Below are positions 1-7,789 of a DNA stretch of 33,948 nt, one piece after another; the stretch's first letter is position 1, and each line of letters begins with the position of its first letter. Source of the DNA: an uncultured bacterium (GTDB lineage Bacteria; Bacteroidota; Bacteroidia; Bacteroidales; Bacteroidaceae); contig CALZUQ010000028.1 of assembly GCA_945829425.1 (NCBI GenBank), positions 1-33,948 on the forward strand, given 5' to 3'. The notes under the pieces were generated by a model. It ran no database searches. It worked only from the letters and a program-made list of their open reading frames with translations, and was not told the DNA's origin. A program made the position numbers and the translations under genes.

Positions 1-70
1 CATTTCTCTAAGCTCATTTCTCTAAGCTCATTTCTCTAAGCTCATTTCTCTAAGCTCATTTCTCTAAGCA
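1..70. repeat. 14-bp tandem repeat, five copies
   Basis: Five head-to-tail copies of CATTTCTCTAAGCT start at positions 1, 15, 29, 43 and 57. The first four are identical and the last ends in A instead of T. The array begins at base 1, so it probably continues outside the window. It lies just past the stop codon of the minus-strand sialidase-like gene. The unit is not a multiple of 3 and there is no gene in it. It looks like an intergenic minisatellite; its function is unknown. Confidence 0.95.
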
Positions 71-77
71 GAAAAAC

Positions 78-1883
78 TCACTTTCCTTCATTCAAGATAC
101 CAGCCCCCGCATCTCTTACATCTGTTCCTTCCTCTACACCATTACGGAAAGTGTAGCTTGCAGTAAGGTTTCCGTTACGGTCGTAATGTCTTGCCGGTCC
201 GTCAGCTATGGCACCATTGAGAGGTGTTCCCGGCAAGTCACGCGGTGCTGTCTTAATTAACCACGTACTCTCCGTCTTCTTTTTTCCATTGTCCCAATAT
301 TGTGTCCATACTCCACGGTTCGTCTTTATGTCACGATGCCATTGCCACGCAATGGTTCCGTCCTCCCTCCATAGAGTCTCATAGCCTGTCCTGCGACCAT
401 TGCGGTATGTCACCTCATGGTGTTTCCTGCCGTTGGCATAGCGTGTAACCTTAGTACCTTCAGCAACATACGTACCACTCTCTTTAAACGCATTCAGGGA
501 TGCGTTGCGTCCCTCGGGAGTAGCATCAAGACAGTCTGGAGAGTTATGGTCGGCTTCAGGTACTGTAGCGTCACCCTGCATTACCCATGCCTCGTTAAAC
601 TCTATCTCTAGTCCCGGATAGTTCGTTGTTGTCAGAACGTGAATCATACCGTCATTCCCCTGACGCATGGTGACATATCCAAGAGACGGATGCTGTATGC
701 GGTGATGCTGTGGCAAAGCGACAGGAAGACGCCTCATGGTCCATGTCTTGCCGTTGTCATGAGAAATGGCGGCAAAGCAGTCGTTGCCCATAGTCCACCC
801 CTTTGGTGGAGCAATCTTCTTCTTGTGCATATAACTGTCGCCGACGAGGCATAACGCACCCGACTTCAGGCGTATCATACATGGTCTCTGAGCTGTTCCA
901 AGTGGCGGAATAACACCCTCTGTAGCCTTCTCCCAAGTCTTTCCCCAGTCGTGAGAAATATTCTGCGGGTTCCAGCCGTTAACATCGTTGTTCTTCCCGC
1001 CAGCCGAGAGCAGTGTGCCGTTGCCGTCAAGAGGCACTATGGTGGAATGGCGTGAAGATGTCCTTCCTCCCATATCCTGCCATGTCACACCACCATCGGC
1101 ACTTCGCAGCAGTAAGCTCTCACCTCCATTGCCATCTATCGCCACGAATATCTCACCCTTGGCGTTTCTGAAAGCGTTGCTTATAGGTTGTGCGGTATAT
1201 CTCTCTAACCGTTGCTTTATCTGTGGGACCGAAAAGGTCCATGTCGCGCCGTTGTCTGTCGAGCGGCATATTCTGAAGGGCACGTAGTCTGTCATGTCTC
1301 TGCCTCCGCCGAAAAACCATAAAGTGTCCTTGTCGGCAAGGAGCAGAGCAGACTGGTCGTTGCCGCCCTTTGTGGCGAAGAACAGTTCCGGCATGTCCCA
1401 TTCATCAGAGCCGTATCGTCTGCGTGCCTGTACAAAGGTTGTACTTGTGTCGGCCTCAGACTTTCCTATGGGCGTAGAGAAATAAATGGCGAGGAGGTCG
1501 CCGTTAGGACAAACCTCCAAAGCTCCGGAGTGCAGATGAGCATAAACTCCCTTGTCCAGCCCCACCTTCTCACCCTGCTCTGTCGGGGTATAACATGACG
1601 GTATGGGCAATGCCATGCGCACGTTGTAATACGGCAGTGATGTAACCTTTCTTCCCGCAGCTCTTTTCAGGCTCACCGCCTGCTGTGCGAAAGGCACTTC
1701 CTTGCGTGGCACTATACGATAGGCCGCTTTGCCGTCTTTGTCACCACATCCTGCCATATTACGTCCGGCAGTCATTTGAGATGCCGTGACATCATACGTC
1801 TTCACCCTTTCCGTCTCGTTTCCTGCCTTCAGACATTCCGGCATAGCGAGTATTAATATAGATAGTAAGATACTCTTGTTCAT
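78..1883 (-). CDS. secreted sialidase-like (BNR) beta-propeller protein with C-terminal MORN repeats
   Basis: 601 residues. Residues 1-20 look like a signal peptide. Residues about 110-430 form a BNR/sialidase-type propeller with four clear Asp boxes (S-x-D-x-G-x-x-W) at about 208-215, 261-268, 310-317 and 374-381. Residues about 476-590 hold several MORN_2/YwqK-type repeats, seen as repeated YxNG...G units such as YRNGRRTG and YWDNGKKK. Asp boxes mark the fold and not the substrate: the superfamily includes sialidases, arabinanases and some polysaccharide lyases. I do not see a convincing FRIP motif before the first Asp box, so sialidase activity is unproven. The next gene upstream is a pectate lyase on the same strand, so a plant-glycan role is possible. 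No consensus promoter was found in the 132-bp gap, so it may be co-transcribed with the lyase. Confidence 0.85.
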   Translation of the reverse strand: MNKSILLSILILAMPECLKAGNETERVKTYDVTASQMTAGRNMAGCGDKDGKAAYRIVPRKEVPFAQQAVSLKRAAGRKVTSLPYYNVRMALPIPSCYTPTEQGEKVGLDKGVYAHLHSGALEVCPNGDLLAIYFSTPIGKSEADTSTTFVQARRRYGSDEWDMPELFFATKGGNDQSALLLADKDTLWFFGGGRDMTDYVPFRICRSTDNGATWTFSVPQIKQRLERYTAQPISNAFRNAKGEIFVAIDGNGGESLLLRSADGGVTWQDMGGRTSSRHSTIVPLDGNGTLLSAGGKNNDVNGWNPQNISHDWGKTWEKATEGVIPPLGTAQRPCMIRLKSGALCLVGDSYMHKKKIAPPKGWTMGNDCFAAISHDNGKTWTMRRLPVALPQHHRIQHPSLGYVTMRQGNDGMIHVLTTTNYPGLEIEFNEAWVMQGDATVPEADHNSPDCLDATPEGRNASLNAFKESGTYVAEGTKVTRYANGRKHHEVTYRNGRRTGYETLWREDGTIAWQWHRDIKTNRGVWTQYWDNGKKKTESTWLIKTAPRDLPGTPLNGAIADGPARHYDRNGNLTASYTFRNGVEEGTDVRDAGAGILNEGK

Positions 1884-1939
1884 ATTTATTACGATATATG
1901 TTTGAAAAAATAACAGGTAAATTAATGTTGGATAAAGAA

Positions 1940-1985
1940 GGGCTTGAAACTATGTTCTCAAAGCTCTGTGTCAAGTTCTAAGCCC
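1940..1985 (-). terminator. possible weak terminator after pectate lyase gene
   Basis: On the minus strand a GGGCTT/AAGCCC stem encloses a long imperfect loop and is followed by TTCTTTAT. It lies 31 bp past the pectate lyase stop. The stem is short, so read-through into the sialidase-like gene is plausible. Confidence 0.3.
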
Positions 1986-2015
1986 CAAGCCCCTGTCATG
2001 ACAGCATGTGTTATG

Positions 2016-5000
2016 CTATCTGACTACATACTTCCATTTATCACTAACTAAAACTCCTTTTTCTTTTTTGCCTACTCGCTGTCCTGAGATGTTATATACC
2101 GGCATGTCATTTTCTGTGCCGTCAGCCTCAATACCCACTATACCCGTTTCATTGCCAGGCCATAGCTTCACAGCATATATCAGCATATCGCCTGTGGAAC
2201 CGGAAACCTTCACGGCATATCTGCTGCGGGCATCAAGCTGTGTCTCGAAGACGTTAGATGCGACGTTCTTTCCTGGAGCAGCATCACCTTCATACGATAC
2301 CGTCTCTTCCGTGTCGAGGTTCACGACACTGATATATACGCTCGTCGAAGCACCACCCGTTCCGGTGTAGTAGAGCTTTATCCTGCTGCACCCTTGCAGA
2401 CAGTATGTTGCATTCTTTGATGTTCCTACAACGAAAGAATATTTGCATCCGTCTTTTCCTGTAGGGACAAAGCCGTTATGGCTCTTATCCGTCAACGGAT
2501 CTATAAACGCTTTGACGTTCTCCTTGGCATGCACTTCGTTGGCGCTTGGATTATAGTATTTAATCCATTCCTCATATTCGTCACGCATCTGAACCTTTCC
2601 TGCGTTACCTTTCTCGCCCTTTACGTCTAAGAAAATCACGTCTGGCGACCATATCAGCTCATGGTCTTTGCCCGCCTCAGCTACAGGCTTGTAATACAAG
2701 GTCTTCACCGGAGTCGTCTTATACAGGCGTATAGCATACAGGGCAGCACCGTCTTTCTCATGCTCCACGTTTACTTCGTTGTTTTTCTCCTTGTCAAGTT
2801 CCCTCGTCTCTTCCGCTTCCTTTCCGTTGCTGTCACGGTATATGAACTTGGCTATTGCCGTCTGCTTGAGGAAGAAAGAATATGTTGTAGCATTCTTGCT
2901 AATCCACGGACAGTAGGCATCCTTTACCTGAACCATGCCACACTCGCCTACCGTGCCGAGGGTGTCAGTGAAGAGAACGTTTTTCATCAACAGATATTCA
3001 CAGTCGTAGCCCGGTGTGGACACAGGAGAATGATGTTTGCCGGAAGGACGTGAGGTCTCTATATATTCCTCTGTCGTAGATACAATATTCATATAGTCTA
3101 TTCGTGAGCGGCTTTGGTTGAGGTTTCCGTCCACAAGACCTGCCACGAAGTCTATGCGAATATCGTCACCCGGCTTCAGCACTACGGTGTTCCTTGTCTT
3201 TCTTATTCCTATGTTGTCGTTCTCACTCGTCGTAAGCCATGCGTCAATGAGTTTCCCGTTGACAGCCACTCCGACGTAATTCGGTCCTAACGTCTGGTTG
3301 AATACCGCCGTTTCAAAGGCGTAGCGACCTTCAGGTCCGTCCCAACGTCCGCATATTGCGCCTGGTCCTTGGTCGCCAACAACGTCATAACGTCCCGACG
3401 CCTGTCCGTTTAACTCTCTGAAAGCTATACCGGAGATATACATCGCCTCTGCCTCATTCTTTCCTTCCTTCCATTTCCTGTCGTGTGAGGAGAACGACCA
3501 TGTGTCACCTTTCACCACCGTGCCGTCACTCCTCACCACGTCAACACGCCAGAAGTATTTCACACCTGTCGACAGTGTTCCTGCAAGAAGCGTCAGTCCC
3601 TCAGTCTCACCGAGAAGGCGGCTGTCCAACACTGTCTCATCGTCAGAAAGGTAGACCTTATATCGTGAGGCGTCAGCTGCCGGACGCCACACCAAAGGCA
3701 TATCCTTACAGAACTCCCTTCCCGTAGCAGGATAGCGCAGCCATGGTAAGTTCGCTTCGTTCTCCGGGTATGGCTTGCTTGCCTTCTCACCTGCTGTAGT
3801 GAAAGAATATGTCGGAGAGGTATAATCCTTTCCCCCTGCCGTTACCTTCACCTTCCAAAAATATTTTGTTGATGGCTGAAGCGTTATTCCGTCGGATGTT
3901 GTCTCACGTAAGTCGTCGGGGGATGTTCCGAAGAACAACGTAGCTGCCGAGGCTCCGTCCACTATGCCCCACGAAAGACGTTGTGTCAGCGGGACGTCAA
4001 TAGCGCCGTTGCCTGGGTTCAGTATCGGTTCATACTGTATGCCATCACGTGGTCCCACACCTGTCGGTGTCGCTTTAACCACATCATCGACAGGCGAAAG
4101 GTCGAAGGCATAGTCATAATAATCCTCCGGGCTGTATTTTATGTCAGAAAAAGGATAGCTGTACGACCTTCCAGGATCTCCGTTAGCAAAATATGAACCA
4201 CGGTCGGTAAGGTATCCACAGTACGGCAGCTTATCCGTATATTGGTTGCAGAAAGGGTTACGTGCCGAAGCTGAGAAATGGTTATTCTCTGACAACACCT
4301 GCGCCTGTGAGTGGAAGCCTATACAATAAGAGCTTATCCCCTCCCAATAGCTGTTGTATATGTGCATCTTTCCGTAGCCTATGCGTGGATTTCGCTGCAC
4401 ATTATCTTTAAACATACAGTGTGCAAAGGTAACACGTTCTTTGTTATAGTCCTCGTAATGACATGTCCCCGAATTTGTTATGCTCACCTTGTCATGGTTA
4501 TGCAGCTTCACCCAAGATACTGTGAAGAAGTCAGAACCGTTAGTGATATCGAGCAGTCCGTCATACGACTCTGAGAGGTCGCAATGGTCTATCCACACAT
4601 GGTGGCAATTATGAAACGCCATACCGTCTATGCGTCCTTTCCGCAACCGTATGTTACGTATTATTATATTCTTCTTGCCGGAAGCTAAGAGAGCCACACC
4701 GTTGAGCGTCTTGCCAGCTCCACTACCTATTATGGTCTTGTCGGAAGAGACCTGCAGCTCATCCTGCCTGTCGTCTACTCCACCGCCCGTAATGTCGTTG
4801 TCGATGATTATCACATAAGGCTTGCTGCTGGAAGCATAACGTGCCAGTTCCTCGCGTGTAGTGACATGCACCACCTCACCGGCTCCACCGCCGGTAACAC
4901 CTGAAGTACCGAGGGCGTTATACGTTGCAAATCCTGTCACGCCGTTCCATGTTTGCGCATGAGTCCCACCAAAGGCGGCAATGGCAAAGAGTAACGAGAT

Positions 5001-5024
5001 AAAGATCCGGATATTTTTTTTCAT
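2016..5024 (-). CDS. secreted modular pectate lyase, PL1 family
   Basis: 1002 residues. Signal peptide at 1-23. A PL1 parallel beta-helix domain spans about 25-300 with the family motifs VWIDHCDLS (143-151), DGLLDITNGSDFFTVSW (155-171), Lys179, and RNPRIGYGKMH (211-221). By family knowledge Asp155/Asp159 bind calcium and Arg211 is the catalytic base. The Arg normally found five residues after the catalytic one (R-x-P-x-x-R-x-G) is Gly216 here. Two fibronectin-III-like modules follow (about 335-412 and 415-513), then a CBM6/35-like domain (about 520-648, beginning EAEAM and ending RIDYMNIV) and two beta-rich modules of unknown type (about 690-950). The C terminus (YNISGQRV...KGVLV...KYVVR) resembles a type IX secretion sorting tail. 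Predicted role: extracellular cleavage of polygalacturonate by beta-elimination. Confidence 0.92.
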   Translation of the reverse strand: MKKNIRIFISLLFAIAAFGGTHAQTWNGVTGFATYNALGTSGVTGGGAGEVVHVTTREELARYASSSKPYVIIIDNDITGGGVDDRQDELQVSSDKTIIGSGAGKTLNGVALLASGKKNIIIRNIRLRKGRIDGMAFHNCHHVWIDHCDLSESYDGLLDITNGSDFFTVSWVKLHNHDKVSITNSGTCHYEDYNKERVTFAHCMFKDNVQRNPRIGYGKMHIYNSYWEGISSYCIGFHSQAQVLSENNHFSASARNPFCNQYTDKLPYCGYLTDRGSYFANGDPGRSYSYPFSDIKYSPEDYYDYAFDLSPVDDVVKATPTGVGPRDGIQYEPILNPGNGAIDVPLTQRLSWGIVDGASAATLFFGTSPDDLRETTSDGITLQPSTKYFWKVKVTAGGKDYTSPTYSFTTAGEKASKPYPENEANLPWLRYPATGREFCKDMPLVWRPAADASRYKVYLSDDETVLDSRLLGETEGLTLLAGTLSTGVKYFWRVDVVRSDGTVVKGDTWSFSSHDRKWKEGKNEAEAMYISGIAFRELNGQASGRYDVVGDQGPGAICGRWDGPEGRYAFETAVFNQTLGPNYVGVAVNGKLIDAWLTTSENDNIGIRKTRNTVVLKPGDDIRIDFVAGLVDGNLNQSRSRIDYMNIVSTTEEYIETSRPSGKHHSPVSTPGYDCEYLLMKNVLFTDTLGTVGECGMVQVKDAYCPWISKNATTYSFFLKQTAIAKFIYRDSNGKEAEETRELDKEKNNEVNVEHEKDGAALYAIRLYKTTPVKTLYYKPVAEAGKDHELIWSPDVIFLDVKGEKGNAGKVQMRDEYEEWIKYYNPSANEVHAKENVKAFIDPLTDKSHNGFVPTGKDGCKYSFVVGTSKNATYCLQGCSRIKLYYTGTGGASTSVYISVVNLDTEETVSYEGDAAPGKNVASNVFETQLDARSRYAVKVSGSTGDMLIYAVKLWPGNETGIVGIEADGTENDMPVYNISGQRVGKKEKGVLVSDKWKYVVR

Positions 5025-5145
5025 AGTTGTGTATAGAATTTATGGTTTTCCAAATGATACTTGTACGAAGGAAATAGGGACTGTCTTTTTGCTCAGAAGC
5101 GAAGCGTCACAGCGAAACGGTGTCCCGATATATGATTTCCGAGTA

Positions 5146-5153
5146 CAAATTTA
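5146..5153 (-). promoter_or_regulatory. putative -7 box for the pectate lyase gene
   Basis: The minus strand reads TAAATTTG, an exact match to the Bacteroidota TAnnTTTG box. There is no clean TTTG at -33. It implies a leader of about 115 nt before the start codon. The rest of the 317-bp gap (5025-5341) holds the rnr terminator hairpin and AT-rich sequence without a convincing gene. Confidence 0.5.
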
Positions 5154-5249
5154 GTGTCTTTTTTCTTTTTTTGAGTGGAAAATCCTCCCATTATGGTTGA
5201 CGAAATTCCATTTTACTTATTCTATATAGTATCTTTCCACATAAAATGA

Positions 5250-5329
5250 GAAAAAAAACAAGTAGGTTTTCATTATTTTCTTTTCCGAGAACCTTGTTTC
5301 CGGATGACTATAATAATGAATACCTACTT
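5250..5329 (-). terminator. long-stem terminator / inverted repeat after rnr
   Basis: Two 18-nt arms (5260-5277 and 5312-5329) are inverted copies with 17 of 18 bases matching, separated by 34 nt. On the minus strand the second arm is followed almost at once by eight T residues (complement of 5252-5259). The position, 12 bp past the rnr stop, and the T tract fit a Rho-independent terminator, although the stem is long and AT-rich. Confidence 0.65.
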
Positions 5330-5341
5330 AATATTACGGCA

Positions 5342-7489
5342 TTATTTCTCCACAAGTACAAAATCGAGCTGCCGTTTATCAATATTTGCTGCCGCAACCT
5401 TTATGCGGACGGCATCGCCAAGAGAGTATTTATTACGGCGGCGGCGTCCGCGGAGACAGTAGTTTTTCTCATCAAACTCATAATAGTCGTCGTTGAGATC
5501 CCGCATAGGCACCATACCCTCACAGTGATTCTCGTCAATCTCGCAGTAAATGCCATATGAAGCTACGCCAGAGATATGTGCATCAAACTCCTGCCCGATG
5601 AATCTCTGCATAAACTCCACCATCTTGTATTTTATGGAGTCACGTTCTGCCTGCGACGCTACAAGTTCCATATCGCTGGAGTGCTCACAGAGGTCCTCAT
5701 ATTTCTGTGCGTTTGCCGAGCGTCCTCCGTTCTGGTATCTTGTCAGCAGACGGTGAACCATAGTGTCTGGGTATCTACGTATCGGCGAAGTGAAATGGGT
5801 GTAGTAGTCAAAGGCCAGGCCATAGTGTCCGATATTGTGTACGGAATATTTCGCCTTCATCATTGCCCTCAGCGCAACAGTCTCTATCAGTTTCTGCTCT
5901 TTCTTACCTTGTATGTCAGTAAGTAAGGCGTTGAGTGAGCGTGTTATTGCAGAGCGTGTTCCTGCAGTCTTGAGCTTATATCCGAATTTCACGATAAAGT
6001 CACGCAATGTCTCCATCTTCGTAAGGTCCGGAACATCATGTATTCTGTATGGCAATGTCTTCGCCTTTCCTCCTTTCTTCACCTTTCCGATGCTCTCAGC
6101 CACTGTCCGGTTTGCAAGGAGCATAAACTCCTCAATGAGTTTGTTCGCCTCTTTCGACACTTTAAAATAACAACGCACCGGAACGCCTTCGCTGTCAATG
6201 TCGAAACGCATCTCCTCACGGTCGAACTTCACCGCCCCGTTCTCAAAGCGTTTATCCCTGAGCTGTCTGGCAAGATGCCATAGTGTGTTCACCTCGTCCT
6301 TATACTCTCCGTCATGTCCCTCTATGAGTGCCTGTGCCTCTTCGTATGTAAACCTTCGGTCAGAGCGTATCACTGTATGTCTCAGTCTCCAGTCTTTCAC
6401 TTCCGCCTTGTCTGTCATGGTGAATATGACCGAATAAGCCAGTTTCTCCTCGTCAGGCCTCAGGGAACATATAAAGTTACACAGACGTTCAGGAAGCATA
6501 GGTATCGTTCGGTCGACGAGGTATATGCTCGTAGCGCGTTTCTGAGCCTCCTTGTCGATTACCGACCCCTCCTTGACGTAATGGCTCACGTCAGCGATAT
6601 GCACACCAACCTCATAAAGTCCGTCGGAAAGAGTGCGCAGAGACAAGGCATCATCAAAGTCCTTAGCGTCATGAGGGTCTATGGTACATGTAAACACTTC
6701 ACGGAAGTCCTCACGCTCGGCATAATCCTCTGGCGTTATTTCCGCAGAGATCTTGTTTGCCGCCTCCTCGACATTCTTAGGATAGACGTACGGCAAACCA
6801 TACTGTGCCAAGATGGCGTGCATCTCAGTATTGTTGTCTCCACTCTTTCCGAGTATGGCAACCACCTCACCCACTATATGTTTCTTTTCATCCTTAGGCC
6901 ATTCCACCACCCTGACTATAACCTTGTCGTTATTCTGTGCCTTATGAAGACTACGTTTTGGCACAACGATGTCTCTGTAGACATTCTCACCTTCCGGTGA
7001 CACATAAGCCACATCGTGTTCTATATTCACCTTCCCGACAAACTGCGACTTCTTCCTCTCGAGGATTTCCGTTACAACAGCCTCCCGGATATGGTGGTCA
7101 CGACGGGCCATCATTGTGACACGTACGCGGTCACCGTCGAGGGCATACATTGAATTCCGCTCAGCGACAAAAATCTGTGGCTGGTCGGTACCATCGGGCA
7201 GGAAAGAGTTCTTTCCCGTACGTTTTCTTATGAACGTCCCTTCCATGGTCTGCCCTTTTAGGTTCAGCGTATATGACGTTTCTGTTACTCGCGAAAGGAC
7301 ATCATCCCATGCAAGCTCCTCCATGACATCTATGGCAAGCATCTTCAACGGATGGGTGTCGAGATGCAGTCCACGAAAGATGTCTTTAAAGGTGAACGTG
7401 CGGTTAGGTTCTTTCTCGAAAAAAGCCACCAATAAATCCGTTAATTGTTTCTTTGTCATGCGTTTTCCGCCTTTTTTCCCTTTTCCCAT
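5342..7489 (-). CDS. rnr: ribonuclease R
   Basis: 715 residues from the ATG at 7489. It degrades structured RNA 3' to 5' and helps in rRNA and mRNA turnover. Domains in order: an N-terminal winged-helix region (about 10-70, MTKKQLTDLLVAFF onwards), two cold-shock/OB folds (about 80-240), the RNB catalytic domain (about 260-590) with the metal-binding DPHDAKDFDDAL motif, and a C-terminal S1 domain (about 630-713) ending in LDFVLVEK. The lysine-rich tail of the E. coli enzyme is absent. The frame stays open 18 codons upstream to a TTG at 7543, but that TTG lies inside the promoter region, so the ATG at 7489 (MGKGKKGGKR) is preferred. It is divergent from the SDR/PAP2 pair. Confidence 0.96.
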   Translation of the reverse strand: MGKGKKGGKRMTKKQLTDLLVAFFEKEPNRTFTFKDIFRGLHLDTHPLKMLAIDVMEELAWDDVLSRVTETSYTLNLKGQTMEGTFIRKRTGKNSFLPDGTDQPQIFVAERNSMYALDGDRVRVTMMARRDHHIREAVVTEILERKKSQFVGKVNIEHDVAYVSPEGENVYRDIVVPKRSLHKAQNNDKVIVRVVEWPKDEKKHIVGEVVAILGKSGDNNTEMHAILAQYGLPYVYPKNVEEAANKISAEITPEDYAEREDFREVFTCTIDPHDAKDFDDALSLRTLSDGLYEVGVHIADVSHYVKEGSVIDKEAQKRATSIYLVDRTIPMLPERLCNFICSLRPDEEKLAYSVIFTMTDKAEVKDWRLRHTVIRSDRRFTYEEAQALIEGHDGEYKDEVNTLWHLARQLRDKRFENGAVKFDREEMRFDIDSEGVPVRCYFKVSKEANKLIEEFMLLANRTVAESIGKVKKGGKAKTLPYRIHDVPDLTKMETLRDFIVKFGYKLKTAGTRSAITRSLNALLTDIQGKKEQKLIETVALRAMMKAKYSVHNIGHYGLAFDYYTHFTSPIRRYPDTMVHRLLTRYQNGGRSANAQKYEDLCEHSSDMELVASQAERDSIKYKMVEFMQRFIGQEFDAHISGVASYGIYCEIDENHCEGMVPMRDLNDDYYEFDEKNYCLRGRRRRNKYSLGDAVRIKVAAANIDKRQLDFVLVEK

Positions 7490-7508
7490 AGTCTTTATGT
7501 ATAATGTT

Positions 7509-7540
7509 TTTGCAAAGTAACGAATAATTTTGTACCTTTG
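7509..7540 (+). promoter_or_regulatory. putative promoter for the SDR/PAP2 pair
   Basis: TTTG (7509-7512), a 20-nt spacer, then TACCTTTG (7533-7540) match the Bacteroidota consensus. Transcription would start near 7547, giving a leader of about 240 nt before the SDR gene, which holds only a 51-codon open frame. Confidence 0.6.
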
Positions 7541-7543
7541 CAA
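7513..7543 (-). promoter_or_regulatory. putative rnr promoter overlapping a divergent promoter
   Basis: On the minus strand TTG (7543-7541), a 20-nt spacer and TTACTTTG (7520-7513) resemble the TTTG-N19-TAnnTTTG promoter, with one mismatch in the -7 box. Transcription would start near 7505, giving a leader of roughly 15 nt before the rnr ATG. It uses the same bases as the plus-strand promoter below. Confidence 0.5.
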
Positions 7544-7552
7544 GCGTAAAGC

Positions 7553-7708
7553 ATGAAAATTATGTTAAGAACTTTCCCTATACACCCCGATAGAACAGTT
7601 TTCATCCCATTTTCAAGCATAACCACCCCGAAGCGCAGCAGACGAGCGCAAGGTGAACCGCTGTTGTCTGGCATCCTTCGCCTGTCGTACAAGTATTACA
7701 CTAAATGA
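7553..7708 (+). CDS. possible 51-residue small ORF in the leader (doubtful)
   Basis: An ATG at 7553 opens a 51-codon frame (MKIMLRTFPIHP...SYKYYTK) ending at TGA 7706-7708, about 6 nt after the predicted plus-strand start site. No homology is recognised, no ribosome-binding site can fit, and the composition is basic with no clear domain. It could be a leader peptide or chance. Confidence 0.15.
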   Translation: MKIMLRTFPIHPDRTVFIPFSSITTPKRSRRAQGEPLLSGILRLSYKYYTK

Positions 7709-7789
7709 CTTACGCCCCTTTGCTGGAGCGTAATATTCAGTGCCACCAAAATAATCCACGCCCCTCAAGAAATATACAATAGTAATAAA

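Noticed and set aside
1..70. CRISPR array
   Set aside because: The 14-bp units are directly adjacent with no spacers, and there are no cas genes nearby.
6314..7000. A 228-codon plus-strand frame opposite rnr
   Set aside because: It lies wholly inside the RNase R gene and its translation resembles no domain.
7490..7543. N-terminal extension of RNase R from a TTG codon
   Set aside because: It would put the start codon inside the -33/-7 region. The ATG at 7489 gives a normal RNase R N terminus.
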